A stretch of DNA of 64,000 nt from NCBI RefSeq assembly GCF_018499875.1, contig NZ_JAHBAY010000009.1, positions 124,001 through 188,000 on the forward strand, in the 5' to 3' direction. Origin of the DNA: Kineosporia corallincola. Its GTDB lineage: Bacteria; Actinomycetota; Actinomycetes; Actinomycetales; Kineosporiaceae. The notes below the pieces were generated by a model that made no database searches, was not told where the DNA came from, and was given only the letters and a program-made list of their open reading frames with translations. Position numbers and translations under genes: made by a program. Below are positions 34,494-43,770 of the stretch, in pieces. Each line of letters begins with the position of its first letter. Positions within the stretch are counted from its first letter, which is position 1.

Positions 34494-35618
34494 TCACCCC
34501 GCAACCGCGGGCCCGGCCCAGTCCGCCGTCACGTCCGCGATCGGTGCCTCCCGGGCCGCGGCCGGCGCGGTGCGGGCCGAGCGGGAGAAGCGCGGCGCCG
34601 GGCCGGGTTGCGGCACGCCGTCCACCTCGACGAACGTGGCCCGCTCCCGCAGATGCGGATCGGCCAGGGCCTCGGTCATCGTGAGCACCGGTGTCACGCA
34701 GGCTGAGGTGCCGTCGAAAACCCTGGTCCAGTGCGCCAGGTCGTGCCCGACGAAGGCGGCGGTGAACCGGGCCCGCAGCGCCGGCCAGCCGGTGCGGTCG
34801 TACTGGCCGGGCAGGTCCGCCGGGTCCAGGCCCAGACCGTGCAGCAGCTCGGCGTAGAACCGCGGTTCGAGCGCGCCCACGGCCACGTGCCGGCCGTCGG
34901 CGCAGACGTAGGTGTCGTAGAACGGGGCCCCGCCGTCGAGCAGGTTGGAGCCCGGCGCGTCCAGCCAGTCGCCGGTGGCCCGCCAGGCCCACATCATCTG
35001 CATGAGCAGGGCCGAGCCGTCGACCATCGCGGCGTCGACCACCTGCCCGCGGCCTGCCTTCTCCCGTTCCAGCAGCGCCGCCAGCACGCCGGTGACCAGC
35101 AGCATCGAGCCGCCGCCGAAGTCGCCGACCAGGTTGAGCGGTGGCACGGGACGCTCCCCGGCGCGCCCGATCGCGTGCAGCACCCCGGTCAGCGCGAGGT
35201 AGTTGATGTCGTGCCCCACCTGCCCGGCCCGGGGACCGTTCCGGCCCCAGCCGGTCATCCGGCCGTAGACCAGGTGCGGCGCGACGGCGTGGCAGTCGTC
35301 CGGCCCGAGCCCGAGCCGTTCGGTCACCCCCGGCCGAAACCCCTCCAGCAGCACGTCGCAGTGCGGCAGCAGGCCGAGCACGCTGTGCCGTCCGGCGCCG
35401 GAGCGCAGGTCGAGCCGGACGATGCGGCGCCCTCGCAGCAGGTGCCCGGCCGGCGGCCCGGCCTGTTCTCCCGCCTGTTGACTCGAGGCCGGCCGCGCCA
35501 CCCGCACCACGTCGGCGCCCAGGTCGGCCAGCACCATCGCGGCGTGCGGGACCGGCCCGATCCCGCCCAGCTCCAGCACCCGCACGCCCGACAGCGGGCC
35601 CCCGGTCGACGGATCCAT
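34494..35618 (-). CDS. CaiB/BaiF family CoA-transferase
   Basis: A 374-residue member of the class III CoA-transferase/alpha-methylacyl-CoA racemase family. It begins [33 protein letters not shown], has the [39 protein letters not shown] segment and the downstream [16 protein letters not shown] and [12 protein letters not shown] parts. The family moves CoA between carboxylic acids or epimerises 2-methylacyl-CoA. Close to thiolase and acyl-CoA dehydrogenase genes. The AMACR-like reading is favoured by GIGP and the EGFRPG motif, but the reaction is not settled. Confidence 0.88.
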   Translation of the reverse strand: MDPSTGGPLSGVRVLELGGIGPVPHAAMVLADLGADVVRVARPASSQQAGEQAGPPAGHLLRGRRIVRLDLRSGAGRHSVLGLLPHCDVLLEGFRPGVTERLGLGPDDCHAVAPHLVYGRMTGWGRNGPRAGQVGHDINYLALTGVLHAIGRAGERPVPPLNLVGDFGGGSMLLVTGVLAALLEREKAGRGQVVDAAMVDGSALLMQMMWAWRATGDWLDAPGSNLLDGGAPFYDTYVCADGRHVAVGALEPRFYAELLHGLGLDPADLPGQYDRTGWPALRARFTAAFVGHDLAHWTRVFDGTSACVTPVLTMTEALADPHLRERATFVEVDGVPQPGPAPRFSRSARTAPAAAREAPIADVTADWAGPAVAG

Positions 35619-35742
35619 CGGCGTTCCCCTCCGCTGCGGACAGCCCGAGCCTAACCGGCGCCCGGGCCTCGTCGGCGAAAAGAGCTAGCCTGGGACCCGG
35701 GCCGTCACGACGCCGCGCGGCCTCAGGTGATCGGAGGGCGCA

Positions 35743-36894
35743 ATGACGCGAGACGCCGTGATCGTCGAGGCCGTACGCACGCCGGTGGGCCGGCGGGGCG
35801 GAGGGCTGGCCGGGGTGCATCCGGCCGACCTGTCCGCCCATGTGCTCACCAGTCTGGCCGAGCGCTCGGGCGTCGACCCGGCCCTGGTCGACGACGTGAT
35901 CTGGGGGTGCGTGTCCCAGGTCGGCGAGCAGACCCTCGACATCGCCCGCACCGCCGTCCTGGCCGCCGGCTGGCCGCAGACCGTGCCCGGGGTGACCGTC
36001 GACCGGCAGTGCGGATCGTCGCAGCAGTCCGTGCATTTCGCCGCGGCCGGGCTGATCGCCGGGCAGTACGACGTGGTCGTGGCCGGGGGCGTCGAATCGA
36101 TGAGCCGGGTGCCGATGGGCTCGTCCGCGGCCGGGCACGACCCGCTCGGCCCGCGGTTCGCCGCCCGCTACGGCGACGTGGCCCCGAACCAGGGCGTCGG
36201 CGCGGAGATGATCGCCGAACGGTGGGGCCTGAGCCGCACCCAGCTCGACGAGTTCGCCCTGTCGTCCCACGAGAAGGCCGCCGCCGCCCAGGATTCGGGC
36301 CGGTTCGACGCCCAGCTGACACCGGTGCCGGTGCCCGGCGGCACGACGGTGACCCGCGACGAGGGTGTCCGCCGCGGCGGCACCCTGGAGGCGCTGGCCG
36401 GGCTGAAGACCGTGTTCCGCCCGCGGAACGGCGTGATCACCGCGGGCAACGCCTCGCAGATCTCCGACGGCGGTGCCGCCCTGCTGATGACCACCTCCGC
36501 CCGGGCCGCCGAACTGGGACTCACCCCGATCGCCCGGGTGCACACGGCGGTGCTGGCCGGCGACGACCCGGTCACCATGCTCACCGCCCCGATCCCGGCC
36601 ACCCGCAAGGCGCTGGCCCGCTCCGGGCTGCGGCTCGACGAGATCGGCGCGTTCGAGGTCAACGAGGCGTTCGCCCCGGTGCCCCTGGCCTGGCTGGCCG
36701 AGATCGGCGCCGACCCCAAGGCCCTGAACCCGAACGGCGGAGCGATCGCGCTCGGCCATCCGCTCGGCGGCTCCGGCGCCCGGCTGATGACCACCCTGCT
36801 GCACCATCTGCGCGACCACGGCATCCGCTACGGCCTCCAGACCATGTGCGAGGGCGGTGGCCAGGCCAACGCGACAGTGCTGGAACTGCTCTGA
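35743..36894 (+). CDS. Thiolase family acetyl-CoA acyltransferase
   Basis: A 383-residue thiolase. The nucleophile is Cys90 in VDRQCGSSQQ, the catalytic His is in ALGHPLGGSGARL and the second Cys in TMCEGGGQANA. FALSSHEKAAAAQDSGRFD and EVNEAFAPVPLAW with its NEAF motif are family hallmarks. It would cleave 3-ketoacyl-CoA or run in reverse. The gene is divergent from the CoA-transferase. RBS GGAGGGC upstream. Confidence 0.92.
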   Translation: MTRDAVIVEAVRTPVGRRGGGLAGVHPADLSAHVLTSLAERSGVDPALVDDVIWGCVSQVGEQTLDIARTAVLAAGWPQTVPGVTVDRQCGSSQQSVHFAAAGLIAGQYDVVVAGGVESMSRVPMGSSAAGHDPLGPRFAARYGDVAPNQGVGAEMIAERWGLSRTQLDEFALSSHEKAAAAQDSGRFDAQLTPVPVPGGTTVTRDEGVRRGGTLEALAGLKTVFRPRNGVITAGNASQISDGGAALLMTTSARAAELGLTPIARVHTAVLAGDDPVTMLTAPIPATRKALARSGLRLDEIGAFEVNEAFAPVPLAWLAEIGADPKALNPNGGAIALGHPLGGSGARLMTTLLHHLRDHGIRYGLQTMCEGGGQANATVLELL

Positions 36895-36916
36895 ACAGTA
36901 TGACTCAGAGCATGAC

Positions 36917-37414
36917 TCAGGGCACCACGGTGACCGGCCACCCGCACCGGTCCATCAGCCGGGCACCGAACGATCCGCCCAGCCGGCCCCGGATCCGGGT
37001 GCCCGGCGCACCCACGATGATCGCGTCGGCGTGCGCCAGCTCCGCGGTGCGGGCGATCTCGCGCAGCGGGTCACCGGTGCGCACGCAGAACTGGATGGGC
37101 ACGCCCCAGGTCACGGACAGCTGCCGGATCTCCTCGCGGATCTCCGCCTCCAGCCCCTGCTGGCACTCGGCCAGCGCCCCGGCCGCCAGGGCGTAGGCGT
37201 CGGCCCCGGCGCTCGCGGTCCACGAGGCCCCGGCACCCATCGGCCGGCGCACGTGCACGGCCAGCAGCCGGCTGTTCTGCCGCCGGGCCACCCCGGCGGC
37301 GTAGGCCAGCACCCGGCCCGAGGTCTGCGAGCAGCCGACCGCCACGACGATGCTGCTCGGCCCGTCGCAGCCCAGCTCGAACGCCGCCGGGTCGGTCAGC
37401 CAGGAATTCATCAC
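36917..37414 (-). CDS. Universal stress protein
   Basis: A 165-residue UspA-fold protein. VVAVGCSQTSGRVLAYAAGVA forms the first beta-alpha unit, and the ATP-binding pattern G-x2-G-x9-S is readable in IVGAPGTRIRGRLGGSFGA. GTG at 37414 or ATG at 37411 could start it; both overlap the MarR stop. It is translated just after the MarR gene, so both are probably expressed together. Confidence 0.85.
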   Translation of the reverse strand: MMNSWLTDPAAFELGCDGPSSIVVAVGCSQTSGRVLAYAAGVARRQNSRLLAVHVRRPMGAGASWTASAGADAYALAAGALAECQQGLEAEIREEIRQLSVTWGVPIQFCVRTGDPLREIARTAELAHADAIIVGAPGTRIRGRLGGSFGARLMDRCGWPVTVVP

Positions 37415-37908
37415 CGTTCCCCACCACGACTTTTCGGGGCCGGCAGGAAGGTCGGGGTGAGGTCCATCGGCGGCAGGTCGGGCGCCGAGGCCAGGTGGGC
37501 CAGCGCCGGCAGGGCCTCGCCCAGGGTGTCCCGGTCGTGCGCGCTCAGCTGCCCGAGCCGTAGGCCCAGCGCCCGCGCGTAGTGATTCTCGGTGCGCCGC
37601 AGCAGATCCCGGCCCGTCCCGGTGATCTGGGCCCGCACCGACCGGCGGTCGTGCTGGTCGTGCACCCGTACCACCAGGCCGGCGCGCTCCATCCGGCCGA
37701 GCAACTGGGTCATGGCGGGCTGCGAGGCGCGCTCGGCGCGGGCCAGGTCGGTGATGCGGGCCGTGCCCTCATCGCGCAGCCGCCGCAGCACCGCCAGGGT
37801 GACCGGGCTCGGCTCACCGGGCAGCTCGATCTGCCGCAGCAGCCGCGCCAGCCGGCCGAGCACGGGGACCAGGTGTTCCCCGAGCTCGTTCTCGGGAGCC
37901 GTACGCAT
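37411..37908 (-). CDS. MarR family transcriptional regulator
   Basis: About 165 residues. The winged helix-turn-helix is clear: VTLAVLRRLRDEGTARITDL, then ARAERASQPAMTQLLGRMER and the wing GLVVRVHDQHDRRSVRAQIT. I chose the ATG at 37908; a GTG at 37941 in the same frame would add eleven residues. It lies downstream of the acyl-CoA dehydrogenase and before the USP gene on the same strand. The ligand is unknown; control of the surrounding acyl-CoA genes is plausible. Confidence 0.85.
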   Translation of the reverse strand: MRTAPENELGEHLVPVLGRLARLLRQIELPGEPSPVTLAVLRRLRDEGTARITDLARAERASQPAMTQLLGRMERAGLVVRVHDQHDRRSVRAQITGTGRDLLRRTENHYARALGLRLGQLSAHDRDTLGEALPALAHLASAPDLPPMDLTPTFLPAPKSRGGER

Positions 37909-37974
37909 AACAGCATTATTCAACGGCCCGCGGTGGATCACAGTGCCGTTCGGCCCAAGGCCGGGCGAACAAGG

Positions 37975-39156
37975 TCAGTGCGCCGCGCGCCGGGCCGCCC
38001 GCCGCGCGATCGACATCCGGTGCGTCTCGGAGGAACCGTCGTAGATGCGGAACGAGCGGATGTCCGCGTAGATGCGGCCCAGCACCAGCTCTTCCGACGT
38101 GCCCATCCCGCCGGCCAGCTGCACCGACCGGTCGACCACCCGGGCCGTGGCCTCGCTGATGAAAACCTTGGCACGCGAGGACTCCTCGGTGCCCCGCGCT
38201 CCGGTGGCCAGCTGCCAGGCGGTCTGCCACAGCAGCGCCCGGCCGGCGGCCAGGTCGATCTCGTTGTCGGCGATCAGCTGCTGTGCCATGCCCAGCCCGG
38301 CCAGCGGCGAGCCGAACAGCTGCCGGCCCACGGCCCGTTCCAGCGCGATGCCGTGGGCCCGCCGGGCCGCGCCCAGCCAGCGCATGCAGTGCGTGAGCCG
38401 GGCCGGGGCCAGCCGCGCCTGCGCGTGACGGAACCCCTCGCCGGGCTCGCCGAGCACGGCGTCGTCGCCCACCTCGACGTCGTCCAGCACGATCCGGCAG
38501 TGCCCGCCCACGGTGGTGCGGTCGATGGTGCGCGCGTGGCCGTCCAGCCTCCAGCCCGGCGCGGTGGTGTCGACCAGGAACAGGGTGGCGCCCTGATCCA
38601 GGTCGGCGCCGCCCCCGCCGCGGGCCATCACGATCGCGAACGCCGCCCCGTCGGCCCCCGTGATCAGGTGTTTGACCCCGCTGATCAGCCACCGGTGGTC
38701 GCGCCGCCGGGCCGTGGTGGCCAGCGCCGCCGGATCCGAGCCCGCTCCCGGCGGCGGCTCGGTCATCGCGAAACACGAACGCACGTCGCCGTTCACGAGC
38801 GGCACCAGGTAGCGTGCGCGCTGCGCGGGCGTGGCGAACAGGTGCAGCAGGTGGATGTTGCCCTCGTCCGGCGCCGAGCAGTTCAGCGCCAGCGGCCCGA
38901 GCAGGCTGGTGCCGGCCTCTTCCAGCAGCACCGCGGCCTCGTCCAGGCGGAAGCCGCCACCGCCGAGCTCGCGCGGCACCTGCGGCGCCCACACGCCGGC
39001 CGCCCGGGCGGCGGCCTGGAGTTCGCGGCGTTCGCCGTCCGTCAGCCCTTGCTCGAAAACCCGCTGCTCACGGGGAATCACCACGTCGGCGACGAACGTG
39101 GCGATGCGCTCGCGCCACTGCACGACCCGCGGATCCAGAGTGAGGTCGAACGCCAT
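37975..39156 (-). CDS. Acyl-CoA dehydrogenase (ACAD10/11- or LvaC-like)
   Basis: A 393-residue flavoenzyme. The N-terminal helical domain leads to CFAMTEPPPGAGSDPAALAT (the FAD-contact middle domain), and the C-terminal helical domain ends FRIYDGSSETHRMSIARRA. The ATG at 39156 follows ACGGAGCGGTG, better than the GTG at 39171. Divergent from it by about 90 bases is an APH-fold kinase; the same two domains are fused in human ACAD10/11, and as separate genes they act on 4-hydroxyacyl-CoA in Pseudomonas levulinate catabolism (LvaA/LvaC). The substrate is inferred from this pairing only. Confidence 0.9.
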   Translation of the reverse strand: MAFDLTLDPRVVQWRERIATFVADVVIPREQRVFEQGLTDGERRELQAAARAAGVWAPQVPRELGGGGFRLDEAAVLLEEAGTSLLGPLALNCSAPDEGNIHLLHLFATPAQRARYLVPLVNGDVRSCFAMTEPPPGAGSDPAALATTARRRDHRWLISGVKHLITGADGAAFAIVMARGGGGADLDQGATLFLVDTTAPGWRLDGHARTIDRTTVGGHCRIVLDDVEVGDDAVLGEPGEGFRHAQARLAPARLTHCMRWLGAARRAHGIALERAVGRQLFGSPLAGLGMAQQLIADNEIDLAAGRALLWQTAWQLATGARGTEESSRAKVFISEATARVVDRSVQLAGGMGTSEELVLGRIYADIRSFRIYDGSSETHRMSIARRAARRAAH

Positions 39157-39248
39157 CACCGCTCCGTCCACATCGACGCCGGTTGACCCCGGTTGTCAGG
39201 GCTCCTACGGTAACTGATGGTCGCGTCAGCCAGGAGGGGCAGCCAATC

Positions 39249-40274
39249 ATGGACGACGAGAGCACCCTTGCCCGGCCGGATCTGGTCGGTCCCCTGCTCG
39301 TCCGCGTCACCGGTGACGAGCGCTGGCGCCACCCCCGCGCCGAGATGGTCGTCGGCGGCCGGTCCAACCTGACCTACCTGCTCACCGGCCCGGCGGGCGA
39401 ACTGGTGCTGCGCCGCCCGCCCAGCGGCGGGGTGCTGGCCACGGCGCACGACATGGCCCGCGAGACACGCGTACAGCGTGCGCTGGCCGGGTCCGTCGTG
39501 CCGGTGCCGCGCATCGTGCTGCACGACGAGGGTGACCTGATCGGCGTCCCGTTCTACGTGATGACGAAGCTGCCCGGGCTGGTCGTCCGGGACACCCTGC
39601 CACCCGGCTTCACCCCGCGGCGCTGCCGTGAGCTCGGCGAGGCGCTCACCGACACCCTGGCCGACCTGCACGGTGTCGACCCGGCCGCGGTGGGGCTGGA
39701 GAACTTCGGCCGGGCCGAGGGTTTCGCCGAACGCCAGGTGCGGCGCTGGAGCCGGCAGATCGCCGCCACCCCGGCGAAACCCGTTCCGGGGCTGGACGTC
39801 CTGGCCGACCGGCTGCTCGCCCGGCTGCCCGCTCCACAGCCGGGAACGATCGTGCACGGCGACTACCGGCTCGACAACTGCCTGGTGCACGACGCCGACG
39901 GACCCGGAACGGTACGGCTGAGCGGGGTTCTCGACTGGGAGATGTCCACGCTCGGCGACCCGCTCACCGACCTGGGCATGCTGCTGTTCTACTGGGAGGC
40001 CCTGGCCCGGCTGGGCTCCCCGCTGGCCCGCACCGTCACCACCTCGCCCGGTTTCCCCGGTGCGGAGGAGGTGGCCCGACGATGGTCGGCGCGCACCGGT
40101 ATCGGCATCGGCGACCTCGAATGGTACCTGGCCTTCGCGCATTTCAAGTTCGCGGCCATCGCCCTCGGCGTGCAGGCGCGCGTGGAGGCCGGTGCGATGG
40201 GCGGGCAGACCGTGGACGATCTGGGAGACCTGGTCGCCGGGCTCGCCGGGGCCGGCCTCACGATCGTTCGCTAG
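39249..40274 (+). CDS. APH-fold phosphotransferase (LvaA/ACAD11 N-terminal-like)
   Basis: A 341-residue kinase of the aminoglycoside phosphotransferase fold. The glycine loop region is MVVGGRSNLTYLLTG, the catalytic loop IVHGDYRLDNCLVHD with the expected Asp, and the metal-binding Asp in GVLDWEMSTLGDPLTDLG, the wording typical of the ACAD10/11 group rather than of drug kinases. AGGAGGGG precedes the ATG at 39249; an earlier in-frame start is not favoured. The gene is divergent from an acyl-CoA dehydrogenase and would supply a 4-phosphoacyl-CoA to it if the LvaA comparison holds. Confidence 0.88.
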   Translation: MDDESTLARPDLVGPLLVRVTGDERWRHPRAEMVVGGRSNLTYLLTGPAGELVLRRPPSGGVLATAHDMARETRVQRALAGSVVPVPRIVLHDEGDLIGVPFYVMTKLPGLVVRDTLPPGFTPRRCRELGEALTDTLADLHGVDPAAVGLENFGRAEGFAERQVRRWSRQIAATPAKPVPGLDVLADRLLARLPAPQPGTIVHGDYRLDNCLVHDADGPGTVRLSGVLDWEMSTLGDPLTDLGMLLFYWEALARLGSPLARTVTTSPGFPGAEEVARRWSARTGIGIGDLEWYLAFAHFKFAAIALGVQARVEAGAMGGQTVDDLGDLVAGLAGAGLTIVR

Positions 40275-40294
40275 CCCTTTCCCGCGGAGGGCTT

Positions 40295-40329
40295 CCGGCC
40301 GTTTCCCGGCGGTTCCGGGAGACGGCCGG
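40295..40329. terminator. Hairpin terminator between convergent genes
   Basis: Arms CCGGCCGT-T-TCCCGG and CCGGGA-G-ACGGCCGG pair with one internal mismatch around a five-base loop. It lies between the kinase stop (40274) and the serine hydrolase stop (40353), so it probably serves both. Confidence 0.75.
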
Positions 40330-40352
40330 GCGTCGTCCTCAGGTGTGGGGGT

Positions 40353-41609
40353 TCATCCGGCGGCCGGGGCGAGCTGACGGCTGAGCCGCTGCGCGCCCTC
40401 ACGCACGGCGGCGCCGGACGGCACCTCCTGGCCGGTCATCGCGCACAGGGCGGCGAACTCGGCCTCGGTGACGGCCCTCACGAAAGTCTCCAGCTCGGCG
40501 TCGTTCTCGTCCGCCTCACCGGGCTCGCTGCTGGTGTCGGTGGCCACGCTGCGCGAGCCGTCGGCGGTGACCAGTGTGGTGGTGTGGTGCCCGACGGTGT
40601 CGCCGCCGTGGCCCCAGACCGTTCCGCACGCCGTGGTCACCTTGATCAGGCCCAGGCCGTAACCGCCGAAACCATCGGGAACGTCCACGGTGCGCCGCAT
40701 CTCGGCGAGCTGGGCGGCGGGCAGCAGGTCGCCCCCGAGCAGGGCGGTGTAGAAGTCGGACAGGTCACGGGCGGTGGAGACCAGGGCCCCGGCGCTGCCG
40801 GCCCAGCTCAGCGTCCAGTCCGCGACGTCGACCCGGCTGGGCGGGTCGGCGGTGAAGTCGATGAGGTGACCGTGGGCGAACCCCGGGCCGATGTCGGTGA
40901 CGAACGGGTCGGCCAGGTAGGTGTCGCCCAGCCGCAGGGGTTTGGCGATGCGCTGATCGATCAGCGCGCCCACGCTCTCGCCGGTGACCTTCTTCAGCAG
41001 CTCGCCGAGCACGATGTACCCGGTGTTGGAGTACGCCCAGCTGGTGCCGGGCTCGAAGACGGCGTCGTGCTGGAACGCCGCCCGCAGAATCTGCTGCGGC
41101 GAGAGCACCCGGTGCGGGTCGGCCAGCGCCGCCGCCACCAGCTGGGAGTCGTCGGTGTAGTTGAACAGGCCGCTGGTGTGTTGCAGAAGCATGCGCACGG
41201 TGATGTTCTGCCCGTTCGGCACGACGCCGGGCAGATAGGTCTCGACCGGGCTGTCGAGCTGCACCGTGCCCTCGGCCACGAGTTGCAGCACGAGCACGGA
41301 CACGAAGGTCTTGGTCTGGCTGCCGGCCTCGTACTGGTCCTTGTTCTTCATCCGGCGCCCGGTCGCCGGGTCGGCGAGACCGGCTGTGGCGGTGAGAATG
41401 TCGGTGCCGTCGTCGGCCCGGGCCAGGTAGCCGGCGCCACCCGCGGCGACCACGGCCCGGGCCGTGCGCTGGAGTTCGGCGGTGAACGGGTGGGTCGCTG
41501 CGCGCCCGGCCTGCCGGGTGGCCGCTGTCGCGGTGCCGGTGCCGAGCACCAGCGCGGTGCCGATCCCGGCCACGGCAGCGCGCAGGAGAATGGGGTGAGA
41601 GTGCCTCAT
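40353..41609 (-). CDS. Secreted serine hydrolase (beta-lactamase/DD-peptidase class C fold)
   Basis: A 418-residue protein with a signal peptide (ILLRAAVAGIGTALVLGTGT). The catalytic tetrad motifs are present: SxxK as Ser97-Gln-Thr-Lys100 (AGSQTKTF), YxN as Tyr193-Ser-Asn195 (AYSNTGY) and HxG in WGHGGDTVG. LLQHTSGLFNY is the typical segment after the first helix. The ATG at 41609 with AAAGGA upstream starts the signal peptide; the frame is open further back. It resembles D-alanyl-D-alanine carboxypeptidases or esterases of this fold. Upstream on the same strand is a paralogue whose catalytic residues are missing. Confidence 0.9.
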   Translation of the reverse strand: MRHSHPILLRAAVAGIGTALVLGTGTATAATRQAGRAATHPFTAELQRTARAVVAAGGAGYLARADDGTDILTATAGLADPATGRRMKNKDQYEAGSQTKTFVSVLVLQLVAEGTVQLDSPVETYLPGVVPNGQNITVRMLLQHTSGLFNYTDDSQLVAAALADPHRVLSPQQILRAAFQHDAVFEPGTSWAYSNTGYIVLGELLKKVTGESVGALIDQRIAKPLRLGDTYLADPFVTDIGPGFAHGHLIDFTADPPSRVDVADWTLSWAGSAGALVSTARDLSDFYTALLGGDLLPAAQLAEMRRTVDVPDGFGGYGLGLIKVTTACGTVWGHGGDTVGHHTTTLVTADGSRSVATDTSSEPGEADENDAELETFVRAVTEAEFAALCAMTGQEVPSGAAVREGAQRLSRQLAPAAG

Positions 41610-41752
41610 GGTGTGAATGTCCTTTCCGGGCAGGGGTCTTCGACGGGTCCATGCCACCTGATCATCGGCCCCGCACCGGTTTCCCACGCCGAGGGCCGGT
41701 TCTGGCCGCCCCAAGGTGCCGATCGCCCGGCTACAACTCGGCTACTGCCCGG

Positions 41753-42964
41753 CTACTGCCGCATCGACAGCGGTAGTTCCTTGCCCTGCATCTGGCAGTA
41801 GGTGGTGGCCAGGGCCGCGCCCGAGGCCCGGTCGAAAGCCCGCTCGGGCCGACTGGTGCCGTCACCCTCGCCGCGCGCGGTGTTGATGTCGGCGGAGGCG
41901 GAGCGCCGTCCGTCCTCGGTGACCACGGTGAGGGACGCGTGGCCGAGGTTGTAACCGCTCTCACCCCAGACCTGGCCGCAGGGGGTGACGAACCGGGACA
42001 GTCCCAGGCCGTACCCGCCGCCCTCCACGGTTCTCGTGGTCATCATCTGCTTCAGCTGCGCCCTGGGCAGCACCCTGCCGGAGAGCAGCGCCCGGAAGAA
42101 GGTGCCCAGGTCGTCCGAGGTCGAGACGATCGCCCCGGCGCCGCCGCTCCAGGTGGACGCCCAGCCGGTGGTGTCGGTCCAGGTGGCCGGGGTGGTGGTG
42201 AGGTTCACCGTGTAGCCGTGGGCGGATCCGGCGTCGGCGCCGCCGCTGCCGGGGCGGGTGACGTGGGTGTCGTGCAGCTGGAGGGGCTCGGTGATGCGCT
42301 CCCGCACCAGGTCTTCCAGCGGCCGGCCGGTGACCTTCTCGAGCATCTGGCCGATGACCACGTAATTGGTGCCGGAGTAGGACCAGTCGCTGCCCGGTGC
42401 GAAGCCGGGTTCCTGGGCGAAGGCCGCTGCGAGCAGCCGCCCGGTGGTCATCGGGGTGCCCGGCCGGGCGACGACGTCCTGCCGGAGCGTGGTGTCGGCG
42501 GCGTAGTCGGCCAGGCCGCTGGTGTGCTGCAACAGCATGCGCACGGTGATGTCCCGGCCGCCCGGCACGACGCCCGGCAGGTAGTTCTCGATCGGCTTGT
42601 CCAGCAGCACCTTTCGCTGCGCCACGAGTTGCAGCGTGAGCACGGCGGCGAAGGTCGAGGTCTGGGCGTCGGCCTCGAACCGGTCGGTGTCCCGGAGCGG
42701 GCGGCGGGTGCCGCGGTCGGCGAGCCCGACGGCGACGGTCGAGACCCGCCGTCCGTCGTGGATGCGGGCCTGGAAACCGACGGCGCCCGTGTCGATCAGG
42801 GCCTGGCCGCGGCGGCGGAGCTCGTCCTGCGCGGTGAGACGGGCCGTCACCACCGGGGTTCGGTGGGTGGGCGCGGGAGGCGGGTCGGGCTGGGTCAGGG
42901 CGTCGGCGACCAGGCCCGCCGCGACCAGCGCGAGGGCGATGCCGATGACGGCCGGGCGGCGCAC
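41753..42964 (-). CDS. Catalytically dead paralogue of the serine hydrolase (pseudoenzyme)
   Basis: A 403-residue protein with an N-terminal helix (AVIGIALALVAAGLVADAL) and the same fold as its neighbour: LQLVAQRKVLLDKPIENYLPG and RMLLQHTSGLADYAADT align closely with it. The SxxK motif is replaced by Ala100-Gln-Thr-Ser103 (ADAQTSTF), YxN by Tyr196-Ser-Gly198 and the HGG motif by ESG (VWGESGYNLG). All three catalytic elements have changed while the frame and structural residues are intact, so it is a conserved non-catalytic member rather than a decaying gene. It may bind cell-wall peptides or regulate the active neighbour; both are guesses. Confidence 0.85.
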   Translation of the reverse strand: MRRPAVIGIALALVAAGLVADALTQPDPPPAPTHRTPVVTARLTAQDELRRRGQALIDTGAVGFQARIHDGRRVSTVAVGLADRGTRRPLRDTDRFEADAQTSTFAAVLTLQLVAQRKVLLDKPIENYLPGVVPGGRDITVRMLLQHTSGLADYAADTTLRQDVVARPGTPMTTGRLLAAAFAQEPGFAPGSDWSYSGTNYVVIGQMLEKVTGRPLEDLVRERITEPLQLHDTHVTRPGSGGADAGSAHGYTVNLTTTPATWTDTTGWASTWSGGAGAIVSTSDDLGTFFRALLSGRVLPRAQLKQMMTTRTVEGGGYGLGLSRFVTPCGQVWGESGYNLGHASLTVVTEDGRRSASADINTARGEGDGTSRPERAFDRASGAALATTYCQMQGKELPLSMRQ

Positions 42965-43149
42965 GGGTTCACCGCGCCGGACGGCCGGGGGACCACGGGG
43001 AGCGGGACTGCTTCATCGCCGGTCATTCCCTTCACAGCGGGGAGTCGCTGTGACCATCGTCGTCCCGGGCGCCCGGCGGGTGAACCCCGGCCGCGGCTTA
43101 TCGGTGCTTTCGCCGCCCGAAGGTGCCGAGTTGGCTGATCAGCGGCTGG

Positions 43150-43596
43150 TCAGCGGCTGACGGCCAGCATCGGCATCGGGTCGGACCGCACCACCAGCGT
43201 GGGGGAGCAGCCGCGGTGGGCCACCTCGGCCGCCACGATGCCGCACCGGTCCTCGCCGACCACGACCAGGGTGGCGGTGAGTGACTCGGCGATCAGGACG
43301 TCGTCGGCGCGCCCGGGGATCACCCGGGTACTGATGGACAGCTGGCCGGGTTCGGCCCGTAACGGTTCGGCGATGGACTCCAGCCACTGCGCGTGGCTGA
43401 TCAGGACCTCGGGTGACGGTGACGCGGGCCGGCTGGCCCCCTGGAGACGCGCCGGTACCCACAGTGCGTGCACGAGTACCAGCGGAACCTGGTGCAGTCT
43501 GGCTTCCTGCGCCGCGCGGCGGGCGATCTCCGTGTTGGACGGTGCGAGGTCGATCCCCGCGACCACCCGGAACCGGCGGCCGATATCGGCTGACAT
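43150..43596 (-). CDS. Universal stress protein-like, single domain
   Basis: A 148-residue protein with UspA-type first unit FRVVAGIDLAPSNTEIARRAA and VLVHALWVPARL; the C-terminal part has LVVVGEDRCGIVAAEVAHRGCSPTLVV but lacks the full G-x2-G-x9-G ATP loop (GEDRCGIV), so it may not bind ATP. GGAGGGAATGA precedes the ATG. It is divergent from an acetyltransferase gene. Confidence 0.8.
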   Translation of the reverse strand: MSADIGRRFRVVAGIDLAPSNTEIARRAAQEARLHQVPLVLVHALWVPARLQGASRPASPSPEVLISHAQWLESIAEPLRAEPGQLSISTRVIPGRADDVLIAESLTATLVVVGEDRCGIVAAEVAHRGCSPTLVVRSDPMPMLAVSR

Positions 43597-43770
43597 TCAT
43601 TCCCTCCAATGAATGGCTTGCGACCTGGACGCTACTCGGTCTACCCGATCGTAGGGGAGTCTTCCTTGAAGGTCACAGAAAAGCGGCGGCCAATTGCGGG
43701 GCGTGGATCACATGATGAGGGAAAATACCCAGGCGATAACCCACTTCGGGTCGTTGGGAGGCAATCGGTC

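Noticed and set aside
43597-43770. Possible DosR-type hypoxia box between the USP and PAT genes
   Set aside because: The region has a GGGGAGTCTTCCTTGAAGG stretch, but it does not fit the known palindromic consensus well enough.
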